Source: an uncultured Eubacteriales bacterium (GTDB taxonomy: Bacteria; Bacillota; Clostridia; Christensenellales; Aristaeellaceae). From it: a stretch of DNA of 34,144 nt. The notes beneath the pieces were generated by a model. That model was not told the origin of the DNA, ran no database searches, and saw only the letters and a program-made list of their open reading frames with translations. A program made the translations under genes and the position numbers. Location: positions 26,968 to 61,111 of the forward strand of contig CADANQ010000025.1 of assembly GCA_902789365.1 (NCBI GenBank), given 5' to 3'. Positions 16,142-24,010 of the stretch are shown piece by piece (positions within the stretch are counted from its first letter, which is position 1; every line of letters begins with the position of its first letter).

Positions 16142-17920
16142 TCATTCCGCCGGCGCCGCGGCCGCATCCGGGTAAACGACGCGGATTCCCTCAGCTTCGC
16201 AGTATTCCGCGCCGCGGCTGCCCTTCTCCGCCGTTACCTCAAGCTCCGGAGCGCAGTCCCTGAAAACGAAATAGCCGATGGAAACGACCGAGGGGGGCAG
16301 CGTCGCTTTTCTCAGCCCCGCGCAGCCATAGAAAGCGTAATCCCCGATATGCTCCGCCGCCGGCGGAATGTCCGCCTCCTCGAGCGAAACGCACCGGTAA
16401 AAGGCGAAATCGTCCACCTCTTTAAGGGCGGCGGGCAATACCGCCTTTTCCAGAGCGGAGCATCCGTAGAAGGCGAATTTCCCTATAACGGTGACCGAAT
16501 CCGGCAGGACGGCCGAGGCGAGGGACGTGCAGCCGTAAAAAGCATAGTCCCCGATCCCGGTCAGGGCGTCGGACAGCCCGGCTTCCTTCAGGGCCGTGCA
16601 GCCGTAGAACACAAAATCACCCGCGGATACCACGGACGACGGCATGGAAAATGCCGTCAGGCCGGTGCAGCCGCAGAAAGCGAAATCGCCGATTTCCTGC
16701 AGCCCTTCGGACAGAGTGATATTCTCCAGCCCGGAGCAAAAGCCGAAGGCATAATCGCCGAGGGAGGTTACGGTTTCCGGAACGGTCAGGGCCTTCAGGG
16801 CCGCGCATCCGTAGAAGGCGTAGCCGCCGATGCCGCGGGTACCGGAGGGCACCGTGAACTCGGTCTCCGTGAAACCGCAGGGGTAGCATACCAGCGTTCC
16901 TTCCCGCCCGGTATACAGGACGCCGTCCCGTACCCTGAAATACGGATGCTCCGGAGATACGGTGATTTCGGTCAGCGTTTTGCAGGCGTAAAACGGGTTG
17001 GCGCCCATCGCTTCCAGCGAATCGGGCAGGGCCACCGATTTCAGCCTCAGGCAGTAGGAAAACGCCTCGTCCCCGATGAAGGTCAGGCCCGACGGCAGGG
17101 AAAGCTCCTTCAGGCGCTTGCACCAGCGAAAGGCTTTTCCGCCGATGATCTCAAGGGCCGGGGACAGGGTCAGGCCGGTCAGGTTTTCGCATTCGTAGAA
17201 CGCGCTGTCCCCGACGGTCGTGACCGTGCCGGGCATCGCAACCGAAACAAGGCTTCCGCACTCGTAGAACGCACTGCTGCCGATGGTGCGGACACCCTCC
17301 GGCACATCGACAGATTCGATGCCCGCGGCGCAGGGACAGCACACCAGGGCCTGACGCTCCCGGTCGTACAACACGCCGCCTTCCATATATAAAACAGGGT
17401 TATCGGGCGCCAGCGCGATCGACCGGAGCGCCGCGCACCCGCAGAAGGGATTGATCCCGACGGAAACGAGGGACGCGGGCAGGGCAATCTCCGTAAGCGA
17501 AGTGCAGAAACGGAAGGCTTCGTCCCCAAGGGACGCCAGGGAAGAAGGCAGGACGATCTCCGTCAGGCCGGCGCAGAAGGAAAAGGCGCTGTCACCGATG
17601 GATGTGACCGTGGCAGGCAGGGTAACGGATGTCAGGCTGCCGCAGGAGGAAAAGGCATAGGCCCCCACGCTTTCAACCCCGTCCTCCAGGACCGCCTGCC
17701 GGATCAGGTCCCGCTTGTCCCACCAGGGGACGGAGGCGTACCGGATAAAGCTGTCCATCTCGCCGGTTCCCGTGATTGTCAGCGTGCCACGGTCGTCCAA
17801 AGTCCACCGGAGGTTTTCCCCGCAGGCGCCGGACGTTTCGGCCGACGCCGACGCCGGCTTGAGCGCAAGCAGCAGGACCGCCGAAAGCAGAGCGCACAGA
17901 AGCCTTTCACGCGTCTTCAT
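16142..17920 (-). CDS. Secreted leucine-rich repeat (BspA-like) protein
   Basis: A 592-residue exported protein. A signal peptide (1-28, ending near SASAE) is followed by CGENLRWTLDDRGTLTITGTG, a segment that often precedes LRR_5 repeats. From ~85 on come many ~23-residue LRR_5 units of the form IGDYAFYGCTSL...ADLPDSVT, interrupted twice (~165-200 and ~320-360) by DNPVLYMEGGVLYDRE- and HPYFRVRDGVLYT-type insertions that are a normal variant of this repeat. Such proteins are surface adhesins or binding proteins. No cell-wall anchor, LPXTG or transmembrane tail is seen, so it is released or held non-covalently. GAAGGGGGAA is upstream of the start. Confidence 0.88.
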   Translation of the reverse strand: MKTRERLLCALLSAVLLLALKPASASAETSGACGENLRWTLDDRGTLTITGTGEMDSFIRYASVPWWDKRDLIRQAVLEDGVESVGAYAFSSCGSLTSVTLPATVTSIGDSAFSFCAGLTEIVLPSSLASLGDEAFRFCTSLTEIALPASLVSVGINPFCGCAALRSIALAPDNPVLYMEGGVLYDRERQALVCCPCAAGIESVDVPEGVRTIGSSAFYECGSLVSVAMPGTVTTVGDSAFYECENLTGLTLSPALEIIGGKAFRWCKRLKELSLPSGLTFIGDEAFSYCLRLKSVALPDSLEAMGANPFYACKTLTEITVSPEHPYFRVRDGVLYTGREGTLVCYPCGFTETEFTVPSGTRGIGGYAFYGCAALKALTVPETVTSLGDYAFGFCSGLENITLSEGLQEIGDFAFCGCTGLTAFSMPSSVVSAGDFVFYGCTALKEAGLSDALTGIGDYAFYGCTSLASAVLPDSVTVIGKFAFYGCSALEKAVLPAALKEVDDFAFYRCVSLEEADIPPAAEHIGDYAFYGCAGLRKATLPPSVVSIGYFVFRDCAPELEVTAEKGSRGAEYCEAEGIRVVYPDAAAAPAE

Positions 17921-18026
17921 GTTTTATTCCCCCTTCCTTGCCTTTTCTTCCGTCATTATACCCCATCATCCGCATACAGCACAACTTTTCTTTTGATTCC
18001 GCCCTGGGCAATCGCTTACGGAGCCA

Positions 18027-18064
18027 GGGGAAACCGCTCTTTGTGACCAAAGAGCGGTTTCCCC
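18027..18064. repeat. Perfect 17-bp inverted repeat
   Basis: GGGGAAACCGCTCTTTG (18027-18043) and CAAAGAGCGGTTTCCCC (18048-18064) pair with no mismatch around a TGAC loop. No T-tract follows on either side, so it is not a typical terminator. It sits in a ~490-nt gene-free stretch (17921-18413). I recall similar hairpins as dispersed elements in related genomes, but this window holds only one. Confidence 0.75.
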
Positions 18065-18255
18065 CGGACCCCCTTCCGAGAAAGTCAATCCGGAATAATA
18101 TAAACCCGGTCCGCAGATTGTTTTCAACAGTTTATCAGCTTGTCTGTTCGGTATTCCCGGGAGTTTTTGTTCGTAAACGTTTGCCCGGGGGTCCCGCCCT
18201 GCAATCGCATTCCCCGCTTATCCCACGCGGGTGACAGGGGTCTCTCCGCCGGATT

Positions 18256-18300
18256 ACGCAAAAAACGCAAAAAAAAACGCAAAAAAAAACGCAAAAAAAA
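18256..18300. repeat. ACGC/A-tract tandem repeat
   Basis: ACGC followed by 5-9 A residues is repeated four times. The array is bracketed by CCGGAT (18249-18254) and ATCCGG (18300-18305). The unit resembles the GCGCAAAAAAACGCAAAAAAA tail of dispersed repeat copy A, so it may be a slipped remnant of that family. Confidence 0.75.
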
Positions 18301-18413
18301 TCCGGAGTTTTACTGCCGCCCTTTTCATATCTCCGTATCAAATAATGTCCGGCGCATGAAGCCCGGCATATCACACAGAAAACTGACCGCCGTCGGCGGA
18401 GGAGGATATCAAA

Positions 18414-18629
18414 ATGAAAAAGACCATCGGTATCGCTGTTATGAATTTCTTCGGCATCTCTGCCATTATCGCCATGCTCGACATGTTTGTCGCACGCTTC
18501 AACATTCCCCTTTTCGTCCGGACCTTCACCCGTCCCTCCCATCTGGCCTTCGTCGCCGTGTTCGGACTGATCCTGGCCGCCGCCGCCTTCATCCGGCCCG
18601 GCCATCACCACACCGCCGCCGCGGCATAA
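18414..18629 (+). CDS. Small two-helix membrane protein
   Basis: A 71-residue protein of unknown function. Two hydrophobic stretches (about 6-26 and 45-60) suggest a helical hairpin in the membrane; the tail is PGHHHTAAAA. A strong GGAGGAGG site seven nt upstream supports translation. Its short leader is unremarkable. A GC hairpin follows at 18723-18745. No family is recognised. Confidence 0.6.
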   Translation: MKKTIGIAVMNFFGISAIIAMLDMFVARFNIPLFVRTFTRPSHLAFVAVFGLILAAAAFIRPGHHHTAAAA

Positions 18630-18722
18630 TGCCGCGCAGCCGCGGCCCGCGCTGAACGAATTTATCCCCGCGCCGGATCGCCCGGCACGAATCTATATAT
18701 CGCAGAGCAAGCCCTCTCCTCC

Positions 18723-18748
18723 GGCCCCCGCCATCCGCGGGGGCCTTT
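18723..18748 (+). terminator. Hairpin terminator, weak T-tract
   Basis: GGCCCCCGC and GCGGGGGCC form a 9-bp stem with a CATCC loop, followed by only TTTC. It would end transcription of the small membrane protein gene; the short T run makes it an imperfect terminator. Confidence 0.6.
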
Positions 18749-18785
18749 CGCATATCACAGGCTCCCGGCTCATCGGCCGGGATGA

Positions 18786-18814
18786 TTGAATCCGCCGCAT
18801 CGGTATGCTATACT
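18786..18814 (+). promoter_or_regulatory. Promoter of SGNH hydrolase gene
   Basis: TTGAAT (18786-18791), 17 nt, TATACT (18809-18814) with an extended -10 TG at 18806-18807. The start codon is 80 nt downstream. Confidence 0.65.
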
Positions 18815-18894
18815 GATCATCGAAAAAAACTGGCGGCCCTTTCGAGGAATCGGGACGCTGCAAAGGCGGAATCATCCGCCGACGGAGGAAAGCC

Positions 18895-19554
18895 ATGGGC
18901 ATTCCCGCAAAAGATCAGTATCTTTCCGCCTTGTGCGACCGTCTCGCCAAACGATGGCCCGACAACGCCGCGGTCAATATCGTCTGCCACGGCCACAGCG
19001 TGCCGGCCGGGTACGCCTGCACGCCCTGGGTGGATACCCTGCACGCGTACCCGCACCTGGTGCGCAAAACGCTCTGCCAACGCTTCCCCTACGCGGTGAT
19101 CAATGTGATTGTCACAGCCGTTGGCGGAGAAGCGTCCCCTCAGGGAGCGGACCGCTTTGTCCGCGACGTCCTGTGCCATCGGCCCGACCTGGTGATCCTG
19201 GATTACGGCCTGAACGACCGGGGCCCCGGACTGGGTGAAGCGGAAAGGGCATGGCGGAGCATGATCGAAAAAACCCTGGAATACGGGGCCTTCCTGATGC
19301 TTATGACCCCCAGCTGGGACCGGACGTGGTTCACGCGGGACTCCGACTGGCGCGCGCTGGAGGCCCACGCGGCTCAGAAACGCGCCCTGGCCGGGGAATA
19401 CGGCGTCGCCCTGGGAGACAGCTTCGCCGCGTTTCAGCGCTATATCGACCGCGGCGGCGACCTTCAGGACCTGCTCAGCCATTGGAATCATCCCTCTCCC
19501 CTGGGGCACGAGCTCATTGCCCGGGAAATCACCTGCTGGTTCACGGCCAGGTAA
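18895..19554 (+). CDS. SGNH/GDSL-type hydrolase
   Basis: A 219-residue cytoplasmic SGNH-fold hydrolase. Block I reads CHGHSVPAG, so Ser35 is the nucleophile and the usual Asp of GDS is His. Block II is near VGGEAS (77-81), block III is LDYGLND with Asn107. Block V is HWNHPSPLGH: His199 is in place, but the Asp three residues before the catalytic His is replaced by His196. The family includes acyl esterases and carbohydrate esterases; the substrate is unknown. GGAGGAAA precedes the start. The Cas4-like gene follows 29 nt later, probably in the same transcript. Confidence 0.78.
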   Translation: MGIPAKDQYLSALCDRLAKRWPDNAAVNIVCHGHSVPAGYACTPWVDTLHAYPHLVRKTLCQRFPYAVINVIVTAVGGEASPQGADRFVRDVLCHRPDLVILDYGLNDRGPGLGEAERAWRSMIEKTLEYGAFLMLMTPSWDRTWFTRDSDWRALEAHAAQKRALAGEYGVALGDSFAAFQRYIDRGGDLQDLLSHWNHPSPLGHELIAREITCWFTAR

Positions 19555-19583
19555 CGAACCCGAACCGCTTCTTTGGAGGAAAC

Positions 19584-20255
19584 ATGGCCATCACCAAAAC
19601 CGACTTTATGCGCGGCATGCAGTGCCGCAAAATGCTGTGGCTGGACAAGCACAAACCCGGCCTGCGGGTCATTCCGCCGGAGGTGCAGGCCCGGCTGGAC
19701 GCCGGGAACGATTTCGGCGACCGCGCCATGGGCATGTTCGGCCCCTATGAGGAGATGACGGTGTACCTGCCCGGAAAAAAGATTCCGGACAAGAAGGCCA
19801 TGATCCGAAAAACGCAGGAGCACCTGGCCAAAGGCACGCCGGTGATCTGTGAGGCGGCATTCAGCAATTATAACAATTACTGCGCCGCGGATATCCTGCG
19901 CAAAACGGATACCGGATACGATCTTTATGAGGTCAAGAACGCCCCGGAGGTCCATGAGCAGTTCGTCCGGGACGCCGGTTTCCAGTACTACATCATCACC
20001 CGGTGCGGGGTGAAGATCGGCCGGGTATTTATCGTGATCCACGGGCCGGACGAAGCCGACCCCTTTCTGCCTCAGGACGTCACACGTGAGGCCAGGGGAT
20101 ATTACCGCTGGATCAACGACAACATATGGGACCTGAACCGGATGCAGAAGCAGCCGGAAGAGGTCGCCGTCGAGCCCGGCGAGCAGTGCTGTGACCCCTA
20201 TGAATGCTGGTATTACGCCTACTGCCACCCGTTCCGCGACACTGCCGGGCAGTAA
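19584..20255 (+). CDS. Stand-alone Cas4/RecB-like nuclease with Fe-S cysteines
   Basis: A 223-residue protein resembling the N-terminal part of DUF2779-type proteins and Cas4. Cys14 (GMQCRKMLW) and a C-terminal cluster (Cys202/203, Cys208, Cys214 in CCDPYECWYYAYC) would bind an iron-sulfur cluster. PD-(D/E)XK nuclease residues are Glu90, Asp103 and Glu116-x-Lys118 (LYEVKNA), with Gln134 as the usual extra motif. The longer family members add a C-terminal exonuclease-like domain absent here. The start is set by GGAGG at 19575-19579. No cas genes or CRISPR array are nearby. It is predicted to act on single-stranded DNA ends; its role is unknown. Confidence 0.72.
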   Translation: MAITKTDFMRGMQCRKMLWLDKHKPGLRVIPPEVQARLDAGNDFGDRAMGMFGPYEEMTVYLPGKKIPDKKAMIRKTQEHLAKGTPVICEAAFSNYNNYCAADILRKTDTGYDLYEVKNAPEVHEQFVRDAGFQYYIITRCGVKIGRVFIVIHGPDEADPFLPQDVTREARGYYRWINDNIWDLNRMQKQPEEVAVEPGEQCCDPYECWYYAYCHPFRDTAGQ

Positions 20256-20320
20256 TACGGTAAAGTCCCTTGCGGTCCCGGACGTGTCTGAGGCGCCGCA
20301 AAAGCATTCAATCCTTTTAA

Positions 20321-20563
20321 ACACAGGGGACGGTTCTCTGTGTCGGGCGTCAGCCGGGGCGGATAGACACAGGGGACGGTTCTCTGTGTCGGACGTCGGC
20401 CGGGGCGGATGGGGCCTGCGCGGCCCCAAACCCCGCGGCAGAGGTTTTCACCCCTGCACCCCGTTTCGGCGAAGGGACCTGCCGCCGACAAACGGCGATT
20501 TCCGCCTGCCACTACGCGGGGACGGGGTTACGGAAAAATGCCCTGACGGCGGCGCAAAAAAAA
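20321..20563 (+). repeat. Dispersed repeat, copy C, with duplicated head
   Basis: The head (ACACAGGGGACGG...TCTGTGTCGG, with GGGGCGGAT) occurs twice in tandem (about 20321-20364 and 20365-20410) before a single body and tail. The tail ends GGCGGCGCAAAAAAAA at 20563. The stop codon of the minus-strand exported protein (20564-20566) follows with no spacer. This copy explains all of the interval 20256-20563 apart from about 65 nt after the nuclease gene. Confidence 0.82.
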
Positions 20564-21724
20564 TTACCGGATACGGATTCCGTTGGCGCCGCATTCGGGC
20601 AGCGCGCCGAAGGGGATCAGGACCGCCGGCGCCGAAGGATCCGTGACTTCAATGCCGCGGCAAAAGACGAACAGCGCGCCGTCTCCGCGCATCAGGACGG
20701 ACGGAGAGTAATCCTCATAAAAATCCGCTTCCCTGACGTCCAGCGACACCTGCTTCAGTTCCCTGTCCAAATGCATGCGGAACACGGTATAGACGCCCCT
20801 GGCGTTGGATACGGCGCTGCCGTAGATTGTCAAAAAGCCTGTTATCGGGGAAACCTTCATATGGACGCCCAGCACCAGTCCGTCCGCCGACAGCGTCCGG
20901 GCGATCGTATCCCTGCCCGCCGCGTCCAGACGGATGATTTTCACCGGGTCCGCGGCGCCGCTCCCGGTCCGCTCCAGCCGCCAGATAAAGCCGTCTCCCG
21001 GGAGAATAAGGGCGGGATCGAACTGGAAGGAGCGGCTCCATTTTTCCTCCAGCCGGTCCATGCAGACGGCCAGGTAGCGGGAATGCCTGGCGCTGCGCGT
21101 TTCCGTCCGGAATACGACGGCGCACAGCCCGTCAATATCGCCGACGGCGCCGGCAATCTCCCCGCGGCATGTTTTCCCCATGATCACGGTCTGCGGGATC
21201 CTCTCCGCCATCGAGATTTCCCGGAGCGGCCTTCCATGGCTGTCAAAGCAGCTGAGCACGCCGGCGATCCCGTCATAGGCAAAGAACCCGCCGTCCGCCT
21301 TTTTGATGTCCTCTTTTTGCCAGTTTCCTGGGATCCTCTCCTCCGTTTCAAGTCCGTCGGCGGTCCATTCATAAAGCACCGCGCATCCGCCGCCGGTCTC
21401 CGCGTCCTTCTGTCCGGGAAGGAGCACGCCGCAGGTGCCGTCCTCCCGGGGGAGGAACAGGGACGAGCTGAACCCCCCGGCGGCGGGATAGGCGTAGTCC
21501 CGGAACAGCTCCCCGCTCCGGTACCAAAGCAGGTGCCAGTCGAGGCTGATATCCCCGTCCCTGTCGCCCCAGGCATGGTACACGGCGTCGTCTTCCCCGA
21601 AAAACTCCGGCGCGAAAGGCGTAAAATACCGGTCATGGACCCCGTAGATGTAATATTCCTCCGCACCGGCGAACGCCGGGCCGAGAACGGCAAAACAAAG
21701 CAGCGCAGCGACGATCCTTTTCAT
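20564..21724 (-). CDS. Exported protein, last gene of BlaI-sigma operon
   Basis: A 386-residue protein with a signal peptide (MKRIVAALLCFAVLGPAFAGA, cleavage near residue 21) and no membrane anchor. The body is beta-rich with repeated short hydrophobic strands and Gly/Asp turns, perhaps a propeller-like fold; no family is recognised. The start at 21724 is chosen because GGGAGGGAGG lies right before it; an in-frame ATG 21 nt upstream overlaps that site and the end of the previous gene. The 13-nt gap after the SH3-domain gene indicates co-transcription. The stop codon abuts repeat copy C. Confidence 0.7.
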   Translation of the reverse strand: MKRIVAALLCFAVLGPAFAGAEEYYIYGVHDRYFTPFAPEFFGEDDAVYHAWGDRDGDISLDWHLLWYRSGELFRDYAYPAAGGFSSSLFLPREDGTCGVLLPGQKDAETGGGCAVLYEWTADGLETEERIPGNWQKEDIKKADGGFFAYDGIAGVLSCFDSHGRPLREISMAERIPQTVIMGKTCRGEIAGAVGDIDGLCAVVFRTETRSARHSRYLAVCMDRLEEKWSRSFQFDPALILPGDGFIWRLERTGSGAADPVKIIRLDAAGRDTIARTLSADGLVLGVHMKVSPITGFLTIYGSAVSNARGVYTVFRMHLDRELKQVSLDVREADFYEDYSPSVLMRGDGALFVFCRGIEVTDPSAPAVLIPFGALPECGANGIRIR

Positions 21725-21737
21725 ATCCTCCCTCCCC

Positions 21738-23423
21738 TTAATCATCCGTCCATTCCAGCCGGCAAACGGAGGAAGCCGTGAGCACGTCGCTCTTCCTGAC
21801 GTAGCCGAAGCTTCCTTCCATGTCCATCAGCCAGGTCATTTCTCCCCGGGGCACGTCCACGTACAGCCAGTCCCCGTCCTCAAAGACCACATGCATCAAA
21901 GTGCCTGCCGGGAAGGACCCCACGGCGGAATCAAGCCAGCCCGTTCCCCGCATCAGGGTAATCTCATGCTTTGCTTTTGCGGCCGGCTGGGGCGTGACCA
22001 GGCTCGGGATCCGGCCGTCGTAACTTGTATAATTGGCGGCGACGTAACCATCCAGAAAACCGATACGGGTGCGGATCCACGGATTCGGATCCCCCGGAAG
22101 CACCTCCAGCACGGGGATCACCACGCCCGGCTCCAGCATGCCGCGGCTATGTGAACGGCTGCTGGTCCCGGTGCGGAAATTGACGCCGTCCGTCAGCACA
22201 CAGTTCCCGGGCAGCCCCGGATAGCCGTATTGGAGGACTTCATCCAACGTGGTCGGGAAATCCCCGATGGGCACGGCGCCCAAATGATGGGGAAACCTGG
22301 CGCGTTCCGGTTCCTTCGGGGTCTTTTCCCATTTCCAGGTGGGCATATCGCCCGACACCGGGATCCAGACCGCATCCCCGGTATCCGCGTCCAGCCGTTC
22401 ATATGCCATAATCGTACAATACACGCCTTTTGTGTTCGCCGTCGGAGCAAGGTAAAAGGCCTCCGTTCCGTGACCTGACGGATACACAACGGCGAGCGAA
22501 CCACGAATCCCGTCATACGTCACAAGGATATCGCCGCTTTGGATCAGCGCGTTTTCACCCAGCGGGAATATCCTCCATTCGTCGTCCATCACCGCCAGCT
22601 GCAAAAGCATCCGGCGGCCGTCCTTTTCGAAGGCCGCAAGGCCAGAGCCGCTGTATTTGGCCGGCGTATCCTTGCCCGACCGGGTCCAGTCAAAGAAAAC
22701 GGACGCGCCGCAAAGGCACCGCCATCCCGCCAGATGAGGATCGGCGAAAAGCGGTTCCAGCTCCCCGGGCGCCTCCCCTTCAAACAGCGTGACCGTCCGG
22801 ACGGAGCCCGTCGTCTCCGGGGAGGAAGCCTGCCGGACGCCCGGATGACGGAGGTCTTCCGCCTCCCATTCCAGGCCGTATTCTTCAAGGACGCTCCCAA
22901 ACAGCCCGGAGAGCGCCTCCGTCCACCCGAATTCCGGCCCATAGCAGCTTTCAAAGAAGCCGTGCGCCGCGCTGCCGGCGCTTTCGGCAAACAGCAGTTC
23001 CGTGCTGATCCGGATGTTTTCCTTATTCAAAAGGGCAAGCATTTCCTCACGCGCATCCCGGTCCCAGGTCGCAAACCAGCCCTTTTCTCGGACAGCACGC
23101 ATCAGTTCCCGGACGGTGTTTTCCCCGCGGTACCGCGCGTATCCGGTATCAAAGGGCGTGGTTCCGGAAATCTGCCCGGTTTTGCGGTCAATGAAAACGG
23201 TATAGACCCAGTCGGGATGATCCGGATGCCAGAATGCGACCTCTCCCCCCTCACGCCTTTCAAAAACGAAGGCCTCCGCTTCCTCCGCGGTATAACCCAG
23301 CACCTCCGTCAGGTTGGAAATGGCGTAAGGCATCAGATCGATCTCCCCCGCTCCCGCAAAGGACGGCAGACATAAAGCAATGATCACCAGACACGCAGAC
23401 AGGACTTTCGAACGTGCTTTCAT
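21738..23423 (-). CDS. Exported protein with C-terminal SH3-like domains
   Basis: A 561-residue exported protein. Signal peptide at 1-26 (MKARSKVLSACLVIIALC..., cleavage near SFAGAGE). Residues ~27-400 are a region I do not recognise. Then two bacterial SH3-like modules: ~411-470 (GVNFRTGTSSRSHSRG ... IGFLDGYVAANY) and ~488-550 (ITLMRGTG ... FGYVRKSDV), which usually bind peptidoglycan. This suggests a cell-wall-located role. GGAGGGAAT precedes the start. It lies 65 nt after the sigma factor gene and 13 nt before the next exported gene, consistent with an envelope-stress operon. Confidence 0.75.
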   Translation of the reverse strand: MKARSKVLSACLVIIALCLPSFAGAGEIDLMPYAISNLTEVLGYTAEEAEAFVFERREGGEVAFWHPDHPDWVYTVFIDRKTGQISGTTPFDTGYARYRGENTVRELMRAVREKGWFATWDRDAREEMLALLNKENIRISTELLFAESAGSAAHGFFESCYGPEFGWTEALSGLFGSVLEEYGLEWEAEDLRHPGVRQASSPETTGSVRTVTLFEGEAPGELEPLFADPHLAGWRCLCGASVFFDWTRSGKDTPAKYSGSGLAAFEKDGRRMLLQLAVMDDEWRIFPLGENALIQSGDILVTYDGIRGSLAVVYPSGHGTEAFYLAPTANTKGVYCTIMAYERLDADTGDAVWIPVSGDMPTWKWEKTPKEPERARFPHHLGAVPIGDFPTTLDEVLQYGYPGLPGNCVLTDGVNFRTGTSSRSHSRGMLEPGVVIPVLEVLPGDPNPWIRTRIGFLDGYVAANYTSYDGRIPSLVTPQPAAKAKHEITLMRGTGWLDSAVGSFPAGTLMHVVFEDGDWLYVDVPRGEMTWLMDMEGSFGYVRKSDVLTASSVCRLEWTDD

Positions 23424-23488
23424 ATTCCCTCCATATAATGATCAAACGGCATTAAGGTCATTCCTGACGATTCCCGGGAAAACCGTTT

Positions 23489-23995
23489 TCAGCCTTCCAG
23501 CATGGACAGCGCCTTTTTCAGCCTTCTGCACACCGCCGCGGGGGACGTTCCCAGGGCTTTGGCGGCTTCCCTGAGGGTCATCTTTTGCCAGTAGATCATC
23601 AGGACCGCGGCGCGGTATTTCTCCGGCAGGTCCAGGACGTCCAGCATCAGTTCCCTGTCCTCTCCGGAAGCGTTCATGATCCGGGCCGGTTCATCCCCGG
23701 CGGCCTCCCTTTTCCTACGCCTTTTCCTCAGGAGATCCAGGCAGGTGTTGCGGGCCACCCGCATGATCCAGGTTTTGACGCCGCATTGGTTCCTGCCCTC
23801 AAATGAATTCAGGCGAAGCCACACCTTCAGGAAGGTTTCCTGCGCCGCGTCCTCGGCGTCGGACCAGTTTTTCATGTACATGAAGCACAGGCGAAGAACG
23901 TCGGTGCCGTATTCGTCATAGAGGCAGGACAGCGACTCGGAAGGGTCTGTCCGGCCGCCGGCCGCGGTCAGACCTTCTTTCCATGTCAATTCCAT
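23489..23995 (-). CDS. ECF-family RNA polymerase sigma factor
   Basis: A 168-residue group 4 sigma factor. Region 2 spans about 22-93 (LYDEYGTDVLRLCFMYMKNWSDAEDAAQETFLKVW ... RVARNTCLDLLRKRRRKR) and region 4 about 120-166 (LPEKYRAAVLMIYWQKMTLREAAKALGTSPAAVCRRLKKA). There is no recognisable anti-sigma gene. It starts 15 nt after the stop of the M56 peptidase gene, with GGGAG nine nt upstream of ATG. It may direct its own operon or a wider regulon. Confidence 0.9.
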   Translation of the reverse strand: MELTWKEGLTAAGGRTDPSESLSCLYDEYGTDVLRLCFMYMKNWSDAEDAAQETFLKVWLRLNSFEGRNQCGVKTWIMRVARNTCLDLLRKRRRKREAAGDEPARIMNASGEDRELMLDVLDLPEKYRAAVLMIYWQKMTLREAAKALGTSPAAVCRRLKKALSMLEG

Positions 23996-24010
23996 CGTGT
24001 TTCACTCCCA

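Noticed and set aside
18256-18300. CRISPR-like array
   Set aside because: Units are 9-13 nt of A-tract with ACGC, without unique spacers; it is a simple tandem repeat.
23424-23488. ECF-type promoter between the sigma gene and the SH3-domain gene
   Set aside because: GGAAT and CGTT motifs are present on the minus strand but with spacings far from 16-17 nt; not supportable.
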